From positions 1,860,001-1,924,000 of the forward strand of contig NZ_AUKG01000001.1 of NCBI RefSeq assembly GCF_000424625.1: 64,000 bases of DNA, read 5' to 3'. This stretch comes from Conexibacter woesei Iso977N. GTDB taxonomy: Bacteria; Actinomycetota; Thermoleophilia; Solirubrobacterales; Solirubrobacteraceae. Both the position numbers and the translations under genes were made by a program. This document shows, piece after piece, positions 50,935 through 58,278 of this stretch (position 1 is the stretch's first letter; each line of letters opens with the position of its first letter). Below the pieces are notes generated by a model. It saw only the letters and a list, made by a program, of their open reading frames with translations, was not told the origin of the DNA and made no database searches.

Positions 50935-51959
50935 CAGCGCGTCACCGTCGCGGCCGCCAGCGCGCGCAGCACGCCGGGCTTGTCGTCGCCGCACGGGACC
51001 GCCACCAGCGTCGTGACGCCCGCGCGCTCGTAGGTCGCCAGGCGCTCGTCGAGGCCCGCGGGCGTCGTGGCGATCGCGCCCGCGTCGACGAGGCCGTCGC
51101 TGACCGCCGCGACCGCGCCCGCCTGGTCGCCGGCCAGCGCCGCGTCCTGCACCGCGCGGGCGGCGACGCCGTGGCCCTGGCGCTCGGCCAGCTCGACGTA
51201 GAAGTTCTTGGACTTCGCGCCCATCGACCCGAGGTAGAACGCCAGCCACGGCCGGACCGCGTCGCGCGCGGCGGCGAGGTCCTCGTCGACGGCCAGCGGG
51301 ACGACCGGCGCGACGTCGATGTCGGCCAGCGAGCGGCCCGCGGACTCCGCGCCCTCGCGCAGCGGGCCCATCAGCTCCTCGGCGTTGTCGGGGTCCAGCA
51401 GGAACGGCAGCCAGCCGTCGGCGATCGCGCCCGCCTGCCGGACCGACTTGGGCCCGATCGCGCCGAGGTAGATCGGCAGCCGGTCCTGGACCGGCCGGGC
51501 CAGCAGCTTCAACCCCTTGCCGAGGCCGGTGCCGGGATCGCCCTCGGGCAGGTCCATCAGGATCCGCTCGCGCGCGAGCGTGCGGCGCACCACGTCCACG
51601 TACTCGCGCGTGCGCCCGAGGTTCCGGGTGAACGGCACGCCGTACCAGCCCTCGCTGACCTGCGGCCCGGACAGCCCGAGCCCGAGCCGGAAGCGCCCGC
51701 CGCTGAGCACGTCCAGCGACGCGGCGGCCATCGCGGTCGCCGTCGGGCGCCGCGCGGGGATCTGCATCAGCCCGCTGCCGAGCCCGATCCGCTGCGTTCG
51801 GCTCGCGAGGAAGCCGAGCACCGACACCGCGTCCTGGCCCCACGCCTCGGCGACCCACGCGGAGTCCAGGCCGAGCCTGTCGGCGAGCACGGCGAGCTCC
51901 ACCTGCTCGTCAGGCGAGAACCACGGCCAGTACGCGAGGAAGACTCCAGCCCGCATCAC
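50934..51959 (-). CDS. LLM-class F420-dependent oxidoreductase
   Basis: This 341-residue luciferase-like barrel has VELAVLADRLGLDSAWVAEAW, IGLGSGLMQIPARRPTATAM, LSGGRFRLGLGLSGPQVSEGW and LPIYLGAIGPKSVRQAGAIA. It belongs to the actinobacterial F420 group. GTG 51959, 7 nt from a -10, is preferred over the ATG three bases downstream. It heads an operon with xseA and xseB (TGATG overlap), an odd pairing with no obvious functional link. Confidence 0.88.
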   Translation of the reverse strand: MMRAGVFLAYWPWFSPDEQVELAVLADRLGLDSAWVAEAWGQDAVSVLGFLASRTQRIGLGSGLMQIPARRPTATAMAAASLDVLSGGRFRLGLGLSGPQVSEGWYGVPFTRNLGRTREYVDVVRRTLARERILMDLPEGDPGTGLGKGLKLLARPVQDRLPIYLGAIGPKSVRQAGAIADGWLPFLLDPDNAEELMGPLREGAESAGRSLADIDVAPVVPLAVDEDLAAARDAVRPWLAFYLGSMGAKSKNFYVELAERQGHGVAARAVQDAALAGDQAGAVAAVSDGLVDAGAIATTPAGLDERLATYERAGVTTLVAVPCGDDKPGVLRALAAATVTR

Positions 51960-51966
51960 GCCGCTG

Positions 51967-51972
51967 AGGCTA
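51967..51972 (-). promoter_or_regulatory. -10 element TAGCCT for the LLM-xseA-xseB operon, leaderless type
   Basis: The element on the minus strand ends 7 nt before GTG 51959. Confidence 0.5.
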
Positions 51973-52002
51973 CCGCCGCCGCCGGGCGGCCCCCGAGTAG
52001 TC

Positions 52003-52278
52003 CTACAGGTTGCTGTCCGAGACGGAGCGCAGCGTGCGCATGCCCGGCTCGGCGTGGTGGCCGCGCGTCTCGCCGCTGAAGCCGAGCGCGGTCAGGCGCG
52101 CGATCTCCTGCTCACCCAGGATCCGCGCGGGGTGGCCGGCGGGCAGCGGGGCGATCAGCCGCGCGATGCGGTTGCGCAGCTGCAGCGCGAAGTGCGGGGT
52201 CGAGGCGCCCATCAGCGCGCGGACGTCGTCCACGGTCACTTCGCGGTTGAGACGGTTGGGGCTCTCGGCCTGGCTCAT
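52003..52278 (-). CDS. Small conserved-looking soluble protein, unknown function
   Basis: This 91-residue protein has a central amphipathic region (VTVDDVRALMGASTPHFALQ, LRNRIARLIAPLPAGHPARI) followed by EIARLTALGFSGETRGHHAEPGM. There is no signal peptide or membrane segment. Its ATG overlaps the stop of the CWB2 lipoprotein gene (ATGA), so it is translated from the same message. No family was recognised. Confidence 0.65.
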   Translation of the reverse strand: MSQAESPNRLNREVTVDDVRALMGASTPHFALQLRNRIARLIAPLPAGHPARILGEQEIARLTALGFSGETRGHHAEPGMRTLRSVSDSNL

Positions 52279-53477
52279 TGTGTGGGTTTGCTGCCTGAGC
52301 GTTCGTTGACGGGGACGATCTCGAGGAGCGCGTCGATCTGCGATTGGACGGGAACGGAGATCGCGTTCTCGTCGCCGACGATCCAGCCGTGATTGTAGAC
52401 GCCGCGCACCGGATCTCTGGTGTACCCGGGCTGGACGTCGAGCAGGAAGCCCTGGATCGCCTCGTCGAGCCTGTCGGCCTGGCCGAGCACGAGCAGCGGT
52501 CCGTAGCTGCCGGAGGCGCTCAGCGGCGCGACCGCGGCGGCGTCGGCGGGGCGGGTCGCGTTGGCGAACACGAAGCCGTGGCCGGGGTCGGTCACGCCCC
52601 AGCCGAACGCGCCGTCGACGAAGCGGGCGAAGGCGACGCTCGAGGACGCCGGCGTCCTCCCGGAGATCCGGGTGACGGCGCCGAGCCTGCGCAGCGCGGT
52701 GACGGTCCTGTCGGAGACCGCGTCGGCGTTGCCGAGCACGTAGATCTTCGGCTGCTGGTGGGCGGCGATCGCGGCCTTGGTGTCGGCCGGGACGCCGTCC
52801 CTGTTGACGAACAGGATCGGGTCGCCGGCCTTCGCGGCCCAGGCGGCGGCGGGCATCGCGTACTCGGGCGCGTCGGCGGAGACGACGACGACGCGGTCGC
52901 TCGTCGTCCCGCGCGCGGCGGACTGGAAGGCGTCGATCGCGCGCGCGATCGCGTAGATGTCCCTGCCGCGCAGCGCGGTCGTCCTGGTCTTGGCGTCGAG
53001 CGCGGGGACCGCGCCGATCCGGATCACCTGAGCGCCGCCGGCGTCCTTGGAGCCGGTCGGCTGCAGCGCGGCGAGCGCGTTCTGGGTCGCGCCCGGGAGC
53101 CTGTCGGGGCCGTCGGCGTAGAGCAGCGGCGCGCGGATCGGCGAGGACATCAGGACGCTGGCGGCCAGGCCGGCGCGCCAGTCGTTGACGTCGGCGAGCA
53201 CGACCGCCCTGGGGCGCGTGATCGCGGTCGTCGCCGTGTAGACGGCGCGGGCGGCGCCCGCGGCGTCGGCGATCGGGTCGGCGCCACCGATCCGGGTCGT
53301 GTTCTTGGTGGCGAACGTCGGGAAGCCGAGGTCCTGCGCCGCGGTCGTCTCGGTGCCCTTGGCGCCGGTCGTCGGGGTGGTCTGCGTCGTCTTGGCGTCG
53401 TTGCCCGAAGACCCGCGGCCGCAGCCGGCGACCAGCAGCGCGAGGGCGACGAGCACGACGAGGGGGCGGGAGCGCAT
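52275..53477 (-). CDS. Lipoprotein with cell-wall-binding type 2 (CWB2) repeats
   Basis: This 400-residue protein has a lipoprotein signal (PLVVLVALALLVAGCGRGSSG with lipobox Cys) and a Thr-rich linker. Three CWB2-type units follow (TRIGGADPIADAAGAARAVY; VIRIGAVPALDAKTRTTALR; IYVLGNADAVSDRTVTALRR). CWB2 domains anchor proteins to the cell wall in Clostridium and related bacteria. A further C-terminal domain ends GWIVGDENAISVPVQSQIDA. ATG 53477 is fixed by the lipobox distance and a -10 8 nt upstream. Confidence 0.82.
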   Translation of the reverse strand: MRSRPLVVLVALALLVAGCGRGSSGNDAKTTQTTPTTGAKGTETTAAQDLGFPTFATKNTTRIGGADPIADAAGAARAVYTATTAITRPRAVVLADVNDWRAGLAASVLMSSPIRAPLLYADGPDRLPGATQNALAALQPTGSKDAGGAQVIRIGAVPALDAKTRTTALRGRDIYAIARAIDAFQSAARGTTSDRVVVVSADAPEYAMPAAAWAAKAGDPILFVNRDGVPADTKAAIAAHQQPKIYVLGNADAVSDRTVTALRRLGAVTRISGRTPASSSVAFARFVDGAFGWGVTDPGHGFVFANATRPADAAAVAPLSASGSYGPLLVLGQADRLDEAIQGFLLDVQPGYTRDPVRGVYNHGWIVGDENAISVPVQSQIDALLEIVPVNERSGSKPTQ

Positions 53478-53485
53478 CGCCCGGC

Positions 53486-53491
53486 AGGCTA
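53486..53491 (-). promoter_or_regulatory. -10 element TAGCCT for the CWB2 gene, leaderless type
   Basis: The element on the minus strand ends 8 nt before ATG 53477. Confidence 0.5.
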
Positions 53492-53676
53492 CGGTGTGGG
53501 GCCGCCGGAGCGCGCCGTTCCCGGCCGTTTGCAGCGTCATCGTCCGGCCTCCCGCGACCGGGGGAACGTTCGTCCGGGGGCGAACATCTTGGGGTCAGCT
53601 GCGCGGGCGGAACGCCGACCCTGGGAGTGCAACCTGCATTGCGGGACGAGGATGTGCATCTTTCGTCCCGGTCGTG

Positions 53677-53682
53677 TAGGTT
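53677..53682 (+). promoter_or_regulatory. -10 element TAGGTT for the riboswitch transcript
   Basis: With the 7-nt spacing seen elsewhere, transcription would begin at about 53690, precisely where the c-di-AMP aptamer begins. An 8-bp hairpin (CGGGACGA/TCGTCCCG, 53642-53670) lies just upstream in the DNA. The rest of the 53492-53676 gap holds nothing I recognise. Confidence 0.55.
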
Positions 53683-53689
53683 TCCGACC

Positions 53690-53822
53690 ACGCCGAATCC
53701 GGATGAGGAGTCCGGAGCGGGGGACCCAAGGTTGTTTGGGGTGAATTCCAGGAGTTTTCCTGGGAAGCGCAGGCTCTTTCCGCGCTAACCCGTCAGCTAA
53801 CCCCGCAGGCCGACGAAAGAGG
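53690..53822 (+). promoter_or_regulatory. c-di-AMP riboswitch (ydaO-yuaA class)
   Basis: The leader carries the ordered conserved blocks of this class: GCCGAATCCGG and CCGGAGCGGGGGACCC at the 5' side, GGGGTGAATTCC in the middle, and the hallmark AACCCGTCAGCTAACCCCGC followed by AGGCCGACGAAAGAGGAA at the 3' side. The class binds c-di-AMP and normally turns off cell-wall hydrolase and osmolyte genes. Here it directly precedes an NlpC/P60-like gene, the typical actinobacterial arrangement. The ribosome site (GAGGAA) lies at its 3' border, so control of translation or termination is possible. Confidence 0.92.
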
Positions 53823-53829
53823 AATTGGT

Positions 53830-54480
53830 TTGCGGGCTCCTGCCCTTGTGCTGACGACGATCGTTGCGTGCTTGTCTGTTGCCGCGCCCAGCGCGCTGGC
53901 CCAGACCAGCGGTTCGACCGGCGGCACCGACAACTCGACGACGTCCACCGCCGATCCGGCCAGCACCACGGTCCCGGCTCCGGCCGATCCGGGTCTCGCG
54001 ACCGGCGGCGCCGCCTACGGCGCGCCGAACCCGGCGACGACGCAGCTGACGCCCGAGCAGACCGCGACGATCCTGCCCAGCGGCATGGCCGCCGCTCCGG
54101 AGACCGCTCCGGACGAGGTCAAGGACGCGATCGCGGCCGCCAACGAGATCATCGGCAAGCCGTACGTGTACGGCGGTGGCCACAACTTGAGGTTCACGGG
54201 CAAGGGCTACGACTGCTCGGGCACCGTGTCCTACGCGCTGCACGGCGCGAACATGCTGAAGGCGCCGCTGGACTCGTCGTCCTTCATGAAGTGGGGCGCC
54301 AAGGGCGCCGGCACGTGGTTCACGATCTACACGAACCCGTCGCACGCGTTCATGGTCGTCGCGGGGCTGCGCCTCGACACGTCGGCCGCCGGTGACCCGA
54401 GCGGGGCCAAGGGTCCGCGCTGGCGTCCGGTGCTGCGCAGCACCAAGGGCTTCACGGCCCGCCACCCCGTCGGCTTCTAG
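53830..54480 (+). CDS. Secreted NlpC/P60-like peptidoglycan hydrolase
   Basis: This 216-residue protein starts at TTG 53830, 5 nt after GAGGAA. The signal peptide is ALVLTTIVACLSVAAPSALA, and a Thr/Pro/Ala linker of ~60 residues follows. The C-terminal domain has AANEIIGKPYVYGGGHNLRF, GYDCSGTVSYALHGA (catalytic Cys) and NPSHAFMVVAGLRLDT (catalytic His), as in the NlpC/P60 endopeptidase fold. It is predicted to cleave peptide stems of peptidoglycan. Expression is controlled by the c-di-AMP riboswitch in its leader. Confidence 0.88.
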   Translation: MRAPALVLTTIVACLSVAAPSALAQTSGSTGGTDNSTTSTADPASTTVPAPADPGLATGGAAYGAPNPATTQLTPEQTATILPSGMAAAPETAPDEVKDAIAAANEIIGKPYVYGGGHNLRFTGKGYDCSGTVSYALHGANMLKAPLDSSSFMKWGAKGAGTWFTIYTNPSHAFMVVAGLRLDTSAAGDPSGAKGPRWRPVLRSTKGFTARHPVGF

Positions 54481-54499
54481 GACGGGCGGCAGGCTCCGG

Positions 54500-54539
54500 A
54501 TCGCGGGTGGGTAGGCTAGGTCCTGACCCCACCCGCGAT
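54500..54539 (+). terminator. 12-bp hairpin terminator with an embedded promoter-like loop
   Basis: Arms ATCGCGGGTGGG (54500-54511) and CCCACCCGCGAT (54528-54539) pair perfectly and are followed by TCTTTG, ending the NlpC transcript. The 16-base loop contains TAGGCT (54512-54517), matching the -10 of cysS and the ECF gene, so pspA transcription may start at about 54525 inside the structure. Confidence 0.7.
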
Positions 54540-54557
54540 TCTTTGTACGGAGGCCCG

Positions 54558-55316
54558 ATGCCGGGTATGAGTGGCCGTTTCTCGACGGTCGTCAAGGCGA
54601 AGATCTCGAAGCTGCTCGACAGGGCCGAGGATCCCGCCGAGACGCTGGACTACAGCTACCAGAAGCAGCTGGAGTCCCTGCAGAACGTCAAGAAGGGCAT
54701 CGCCGACGTCGTGACCGCCAAGAAGCGGTTGCAGATGCAGTCCTCGAAGCTGGAGCAGAGCGTCGTCAAGCTCGACACGCAGGCGCGCCAGGCGCTGTCG
54801 ACGGGCAACGAGGAGCTCGCGCGCGTCGCGCTGGAGCGCAAGAACGTCGCCCAGACCGAGCTGCAGTCGCTGGACACGCAGGTCCAGGAGCTGGAGGCCC
54901 AGCAGCAGAAGCTGACGGATTCGGAGGCGAAGCTCCGGACCAAGATCGAGGCCTTCCGGACCAAGAAGGAAGTCATCAAGGCGCAGTACAGCGCCGCCGA
55001 GGCGCAGGTCCGGATCAGCGAGGCCGCGACCGGTGTCGGCGAGTCGATGGCCGACGTCGGCCTGGCCATGCAGCGCGCGGTCGACAAGACCGAGGACATG
55101 AAGGCGCGTGCCGATGCGGTGTCCGAGCTGGAGGCCGCCGGCACGTTCGACGACCTGACGCAGCTCGGCAGCGGCGAGGACGACATCGACAAGCAGCTCC
55201 GGGAGCTGTCTTCCGGTGCCGCGGTCGACGACGAGCTGGCCAAGATGAAGGCCGAGCTCGGTTCCGGCGGCGGTGACGCCAAGCAGCTCGAGGGCGGCAC
55301 CGAGGCCTCGGCATGA
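54558..55316 (+). CDS. pspA: PspA/IM30 (Vipp1) membrane-stress protein
   Basis: This 252-residue, almost wholly coiled-coil protein has MSGRFSTVVKAKISKLLDRA EDP, then DYSYQKQLESLQNVKKGIAD and long heptads up to ~190. An acidic, Gly-rich C-terminal tail with DDELAKMKAELGSGGG closes it. PspA oligomers (ESCRT-III-like) bind and stabilise damaged membranes. ATG 54558 follows a strong GGAGG site. Its stop overlaps pspAA (ATGA). Confidence 0.92.
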   Translation: MPGMSGRFSTVVKAKISKLLDRAEDPAETLDYSYQKQLESLQNVKKGIADVVTAKKRLQMQSSKLEQSVVKLDTQARQALSTGNEELARVALERKNVAQTELQSLDTQVQELEAQQQKLTDSEAKLRTKIEAFRTKKEVIKAQYSAAEAQVRISEAATGVGESMADVGLAMQRAVDKTEDMKARADAVSELEAAGTFDDLTQLGSGEDDIDKQLRELSSGAAVDDELAKMKAELGSGGGDAKQLEGGTEASA

Positions 55317-55597
55317 TCGTCCGCATCGCCGAGGACCGCCAGTACGAGCTGGCCGACGACCTGCACGCCCAGCTCAACGACCTCGACGACGCGACCGTCG
55401 CGGCGGTCGACGCCGGCGACGAGGCCGCCTTCCGCTCCTCCTTCGACGCCCTGCTGACGTTCGTCCGCGACTCCGGCACCGCCCTCGCCGACGACGAGCT
55501 CGTCCCCAGCGACATCATCCTGCCGCCGGCCGACATCTCCTTCGCCGAAGCCGGCGCGGACTTCACCGGCGAAGGCCTGGTCCCGGACCCGGCTTAG
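55313..55597 (+). CDS. pspAA: PspA-associated protein PspAA
   Basis: This 94-residue protein has the family pattern MIVRIAEDRQYELADDL, LNDLDDATVAAVDAGDEAAF, and the highly conserved ADDELVPSDIILPPADISF near the C-terminus. PspAA is a small partner found next to PspA in actinobacteria and archaea. It is co-translated with pspA by the ATGA overlap. Confidence 0.88.
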   Translation: MIVRIAEDRQYELADDLHAQLNDLDDATVAAVDAGDEAAFRSSFDALLTFVRDSGTALADDELVPSDIILPPADISFAEAGADFTGEGLVPDPA

Positions 55598-55613
55598 TTG
55601 TAGGACTTGCGGC

Positions 55614-56639
55614 TCACGCCGGGACGCGGGCGCGCGCCTGCGTCCTGGCCTGAGCCCGCTCCGCCGCGCCGGTGAGGACCGCCTCCCAGCGGCCGGCAAC
55701 GGCGTCGGTCGTCTGGCTCTTGGCCCACTTCTCGCCGGCCTTGACCAGGCGCTTGCGAGCGCGCTTGTCGTCGACGATCGCGGTCAGCGCGGCGAGCCAC
55801 TCACCGTCGGCGACGAGGCGGCCGCCCTGGTCCTCGCCGAGGCCCGCGTAGGGGCCGCACGGCGACGCCAGCCACGGCAGCTGCGACGCCGCGTACTCCT
55901 TGACCTTGATGTCGGAGCGCGTGGCGTTGAAGACCGTGTCGGCCAGCGGCGCGATCGCGAGGTCCCAGCCGGCCATCGTGGGCACGAGGTCGTCGAAGCC
56001 CAGCTCGGTGGCGTGGCGGTAGCGCGTGTCGAGCTTGAGGTCGACGCCGACGCACTCGACGTGGACGTCCGGGCGCTGGGCCTGGAGCTCGGCGAGCGCC
56101 TCGGGGATCCCGAGCGCGCGGGCGTCGGATGCGTGCTCGTGGCCGGCGATCCAGCCGATCACGAAGCCGTCGTGGCGGCGCGGCTTGCGCCGCAGCTTGC
56201 CGCCGGGCAGCAGGTTGGGGATCACGGTCGGCTCCGGCGCGCCGGACTCCGCGTAGCGCGCGGCGAGCGCGGCGGTCGTCGCGGTGACGGCGTCGGCGCG
56301 CTTGGCCATGTCGACCGAGAGCGACCAGGTCAGGTCGCGCTCGCGCTGGCTCTTGTAGCTCCTGTTCTCCCTCGGGGTGTGGCGGAAGTCGTCGTCGTTG
56401 TCGTAGACGACGCCGATCCCACGCTCCTGGAGCTGGCCGAGCAGCTGCTTGGCGCGCCGGTCCAGGCGGCGGTAGAGGATCACCGCATCGCAGCCGAACA
56501 TTGCCGCCGGCTCCAGCCACCCCTCGACCGTCGGCGGGATCTCGATGTCATGCCCGCGCCGCTCCAGCGCCTGCAACGGGAAGATCGCCCGGTAGTTGGC
56601 GGCCGACAGTCCCGATTCGTAGATCGCTCCGAAGCGCAT
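55614..56639 (-). CDS. GT-B glycosyltransferase (group 1-like)
   Basis: This 341-residue protein has an N-terminal half with FGAIYESGLSAANYRAIFPL and VVYDNDDDFRHTPRENRSY, resembling family 1 transferases that handle surface glycans. The C-terminal nucleotide-sugar half has FVIGWIAGHEHASDARAL, DLAIAPLADTVFNATRSDIK and VKEYAASQLPWLASPCGPY (conserved Glu of the E-x7-E region). ATG 56639 begins the first beta strand; upstream in-frame sequence is Pro/His-rich noise. It lies between the Psp and partner-switching genes, on the opposite strand. Confidence 0.8.
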   Translation of the reverse strand: MRFGAIYESGLSAANYRAIFPLQALERRGHDIEIPPTVEGWLEPAAMFGCDAVILYRRLDRRAKQLLGQLQERGIGVVYDNDDDFRHTPRENRSYKSQRERDLTWSLSVDMAKRADAVTATTAALAARYAESGAPEPTVIPNLLPGGKLRRKPRRHDGFVIGWIAGHEHASDARALGIPEALAELQAQRPDVHVECVGVDLKLDTRYRHATELGFDDLVPTMAGWDLAIAPLADTVFNATRSDIKVKEYAASQLPWLASPCGPYAGLGEDQGGRLVADGEWLAALTAIVDDKRARKRLVKAGEKWAKSQTTDAVAGRWEAVLTGAAERAQARTQARARVPA

Positions 56640-56695
56640 CGCCTGAGCCTGGCCGCCCGGGGCGGTGGCCGCAACGGCGAGCTGTGCCAGCTGGC

Positions 56696-57688
56696 CTATG
56701 CCGCCGGTTGGGCGAAGGGGATGGTGTTGGAGAGGCCGGCGGTGGAGAGGGCGGTGGTGGTGCGGGTGTCGCGGAGGGCGGAGACCGTGGGGGGCCAGGG
56801 GGTCTCGGTGGACCACGTGGAGAGCGCGGTCAGGCCGGAGGTGGAGAGGGAGTCGAGCTCGCGGAGGTCGATGAGGATCGCGGGGTAGAGGGTCCGGCGG
56901 GTCTCGACGATCTCGCGGAGGCGGCCGACGGTCGTGTCGTCGAGGACGCCGAAGGGCGCCACGACGAGCGTGGTGCCGTCCCGGTGCATGCGCACGCCCC
57001 AGGGCACGGCGGCGCCAGGACCGCCGCCGCCGAGGCGGCGGTGCAGCAGGGACGGCAGCGCGTCGGTGTCGCCGACGACGTGGTCGGCGGCGACGGCTGC
57101 CGACGCGTCGCTCATGCTCGCGAACGTCACGCCCACGATCAGCGGCGGCGCGTTGAGGCGCCGGATCAGCGACAGGGCGCGTTGGGAGGCGAGCACCTGG
57201 GCGGCGTCGGCGACGGGCAGGACGAGCAGCTCGACGCGCGCGTCCAGGACCTCGTCGCAGATCGTGCCGGCCTCGCGGTCAAGGCCTATGAGTTGGGTCG
57301 ACCAGCCGCCGGCGTCCAGGACGTCGGCGAGCGCGCGGCTGTCGAGCTCGCCGATCACGCCCGCGGGCGCCAGCACGGCGGCGCGCCGCCCGAGTCCTTC
57401 GTCGGACGTCGGCAGGACCGCGCTCAGCTCCGCCAGCGCGGCCTGGGCGGCACTGCGCGCGACGGCACGGCGGTCGTCGGCCGCGGGCCCGCCGCCCGCG
57501 TCGCCGACGGCGGCGAGGAACGGGCGCAGGACGTCGCGGTAGGTCGCTCCGGTGCCGACGTCGGCGGCCAGGGCGGCCTCCATCGCCTCGCGCAGCGCGA
57601 CCGGGTCGCGCGGGGGCTGCGGAGTGACCGCTCGCCGTCGGCGAGCGCCGTGGTCCGGGGCCGGCCCGAACTGGGGATCGCCGGCCAT
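56696..57688 (-). CDS. Degenerate B12-binding-fold protein fused to a STAS domain
   Basis: This protein of about 330 residues has an N-terminal helical region (ALREAMEAALAADVGTGATY, SAAQAALAELSAVLP) and a Rossmann-like part (AAVLAPAGVIGELDSRALAD, VLDAGGWSTQLIGL, ARVELLVLPVADAAQVLAS). Together they look like a cobalamin-binding module in which the E-x-H-x-x-G histidine has become Asp. The C-terminal ~100 residues are a STAS domain (TTLVVAPFGVLDDTTVGRLR, AILIDLRELDSLSTSGLTAL) with Ser/Thr at the phosphorylation site. Likely an anti-anti-sigma factor with a sensory module. ATG 57688 is set by a -10 7 nt upstream. Confidence 0.75.
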   Translation of the reverse strand: MAGDPQFGPAPDHGARRRRAVTPQPPRDPVALREAMEAALAADVGTGATYRDVLRPFLAAVGDAGGGPAADDRRAVARSAAQAALAELSAVLPTSDEGLGRRAAVLAPAGVIGELDSRALADVLDAGGWSTQLIGLDREAGTICDEVLDARVELLVLPVADAAQVLASQRALSLIRRLNAPPLIVGVTFASMSDASAAVAADHVVGDTDALPSLLHRRLGGGGPGAAVPWGVRMHRDGTTLVVAPFGVLDDTTVGRLREIVETRRTLYPAILIDLRELDSLSTSGLTALSTWSTETPWPPTVSALRDTRTTTALSTAGLSNTIPFAQPAA

Positions 57689-57695
57689 CGGGACC

Positions 57696-57701
57696 ATGCT
57701 A
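57696..57701 (-). promoter_or_regulatory. -10 element TAGCAT, leaderless type
   Basis: The element ends 7 nt before ATG 57688 and overlaps the alternative ATG at 57697, so it argues for the shorter start. Confidence 0.5.
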
Positions 57702-57827
57702 CGCCACCTCCGGCCATCGCACCGGGACCCGGCGCGCAGCCGCGCAGGCCCGATCCACCGCGCCCGCGACGCGCGCGCCCTACGCGCATCACGCGCGCCC
57801 GGGTGCGCGCCCGCGCGCCCGCAACGC

Positions 57828-57857
57828 TTGTGCGCTCGCGTCCTGGGTACTTACACT
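57828..57857 (+). promoter_or_regulatory. Promoter TTGTGC-N18-TACACT
   Basis: The -35 is at 57828-57833 and the -10 at 57852-57857, upstream of the kinase/B12/phosphatase operon, giving a leader of about 37 nt without a clear ribosome site. The rest of the 212-bp divergent gap is GC-rich and otherwise featureless. Confidence 0.5.
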
Positions 57858-57900
57858 CGAGAGCCTTCCACGGCTCGCCCCCGAACCCCGTCCCCGCCGA

Positions 57901-58278
57901 ATGCTCCGAGCACAGGACATCCCGCGCGATCCCCACGCGCCCGCCGTTGCTCGTCGCATGGTCGACGACTTCGACGGCCTTCTGCCCGAGGCGACCGTCG
58001 ACCAGGCGCGCCTGCTGATCTCCGAGGTCGTCTCCAACGCCGTCAAGCACGGCGACGGGCCGATCGTCCGGGTCATGATCGACGGCGAGCAGGGCGGCGA
58101 GCTGCGCTGCGAGGTGACCGACGAAGGCCACGGCTTCGTGCCCAAGGCCCGCGACAAGCCCTCGACGGTCGCGGGTGGCTGGGGCCTGCACCTCGTCGAG
58201 ACGCTCTCGCGACGGTGGGGTGTCCGCGAGGGCTCCACGCACGTCTGGTTCGAGCTCGCGGCGACGCCGGACGCTTGA
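57901..58278 (+). CDS. RsbW-like anti-sigma factor/serine kinase (HATPase_c_2)
   Basis: This 125-residue GHKL ATPase of the RsbW/SpoIIAB class has LLISEVVSNAVKHGDGPIVR (N-box), CEVTDEGHGFVP (G1) and VAGGWGLHLVETLSRRWGV (G2). Such proteins bind a sigma factor and phosphorylate a STAS antagonist. The divergent STAS protein is an obvious partner; no sigma factor gene adjoins. The stop overlaps the next gene's TTG start (TTGA). Confidence 0.9.
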   Translation: MLRAQDIPRDPHAPAVARRMVDDFDGLLPEATVDQARLLISEVVSNAVKHGDGPIVRVMIDGEQGGELRCEVTDEGHGFVPKARDKPSTVAGGWGLHLVETLSRRWGVREGSTHVWFELAATPDA

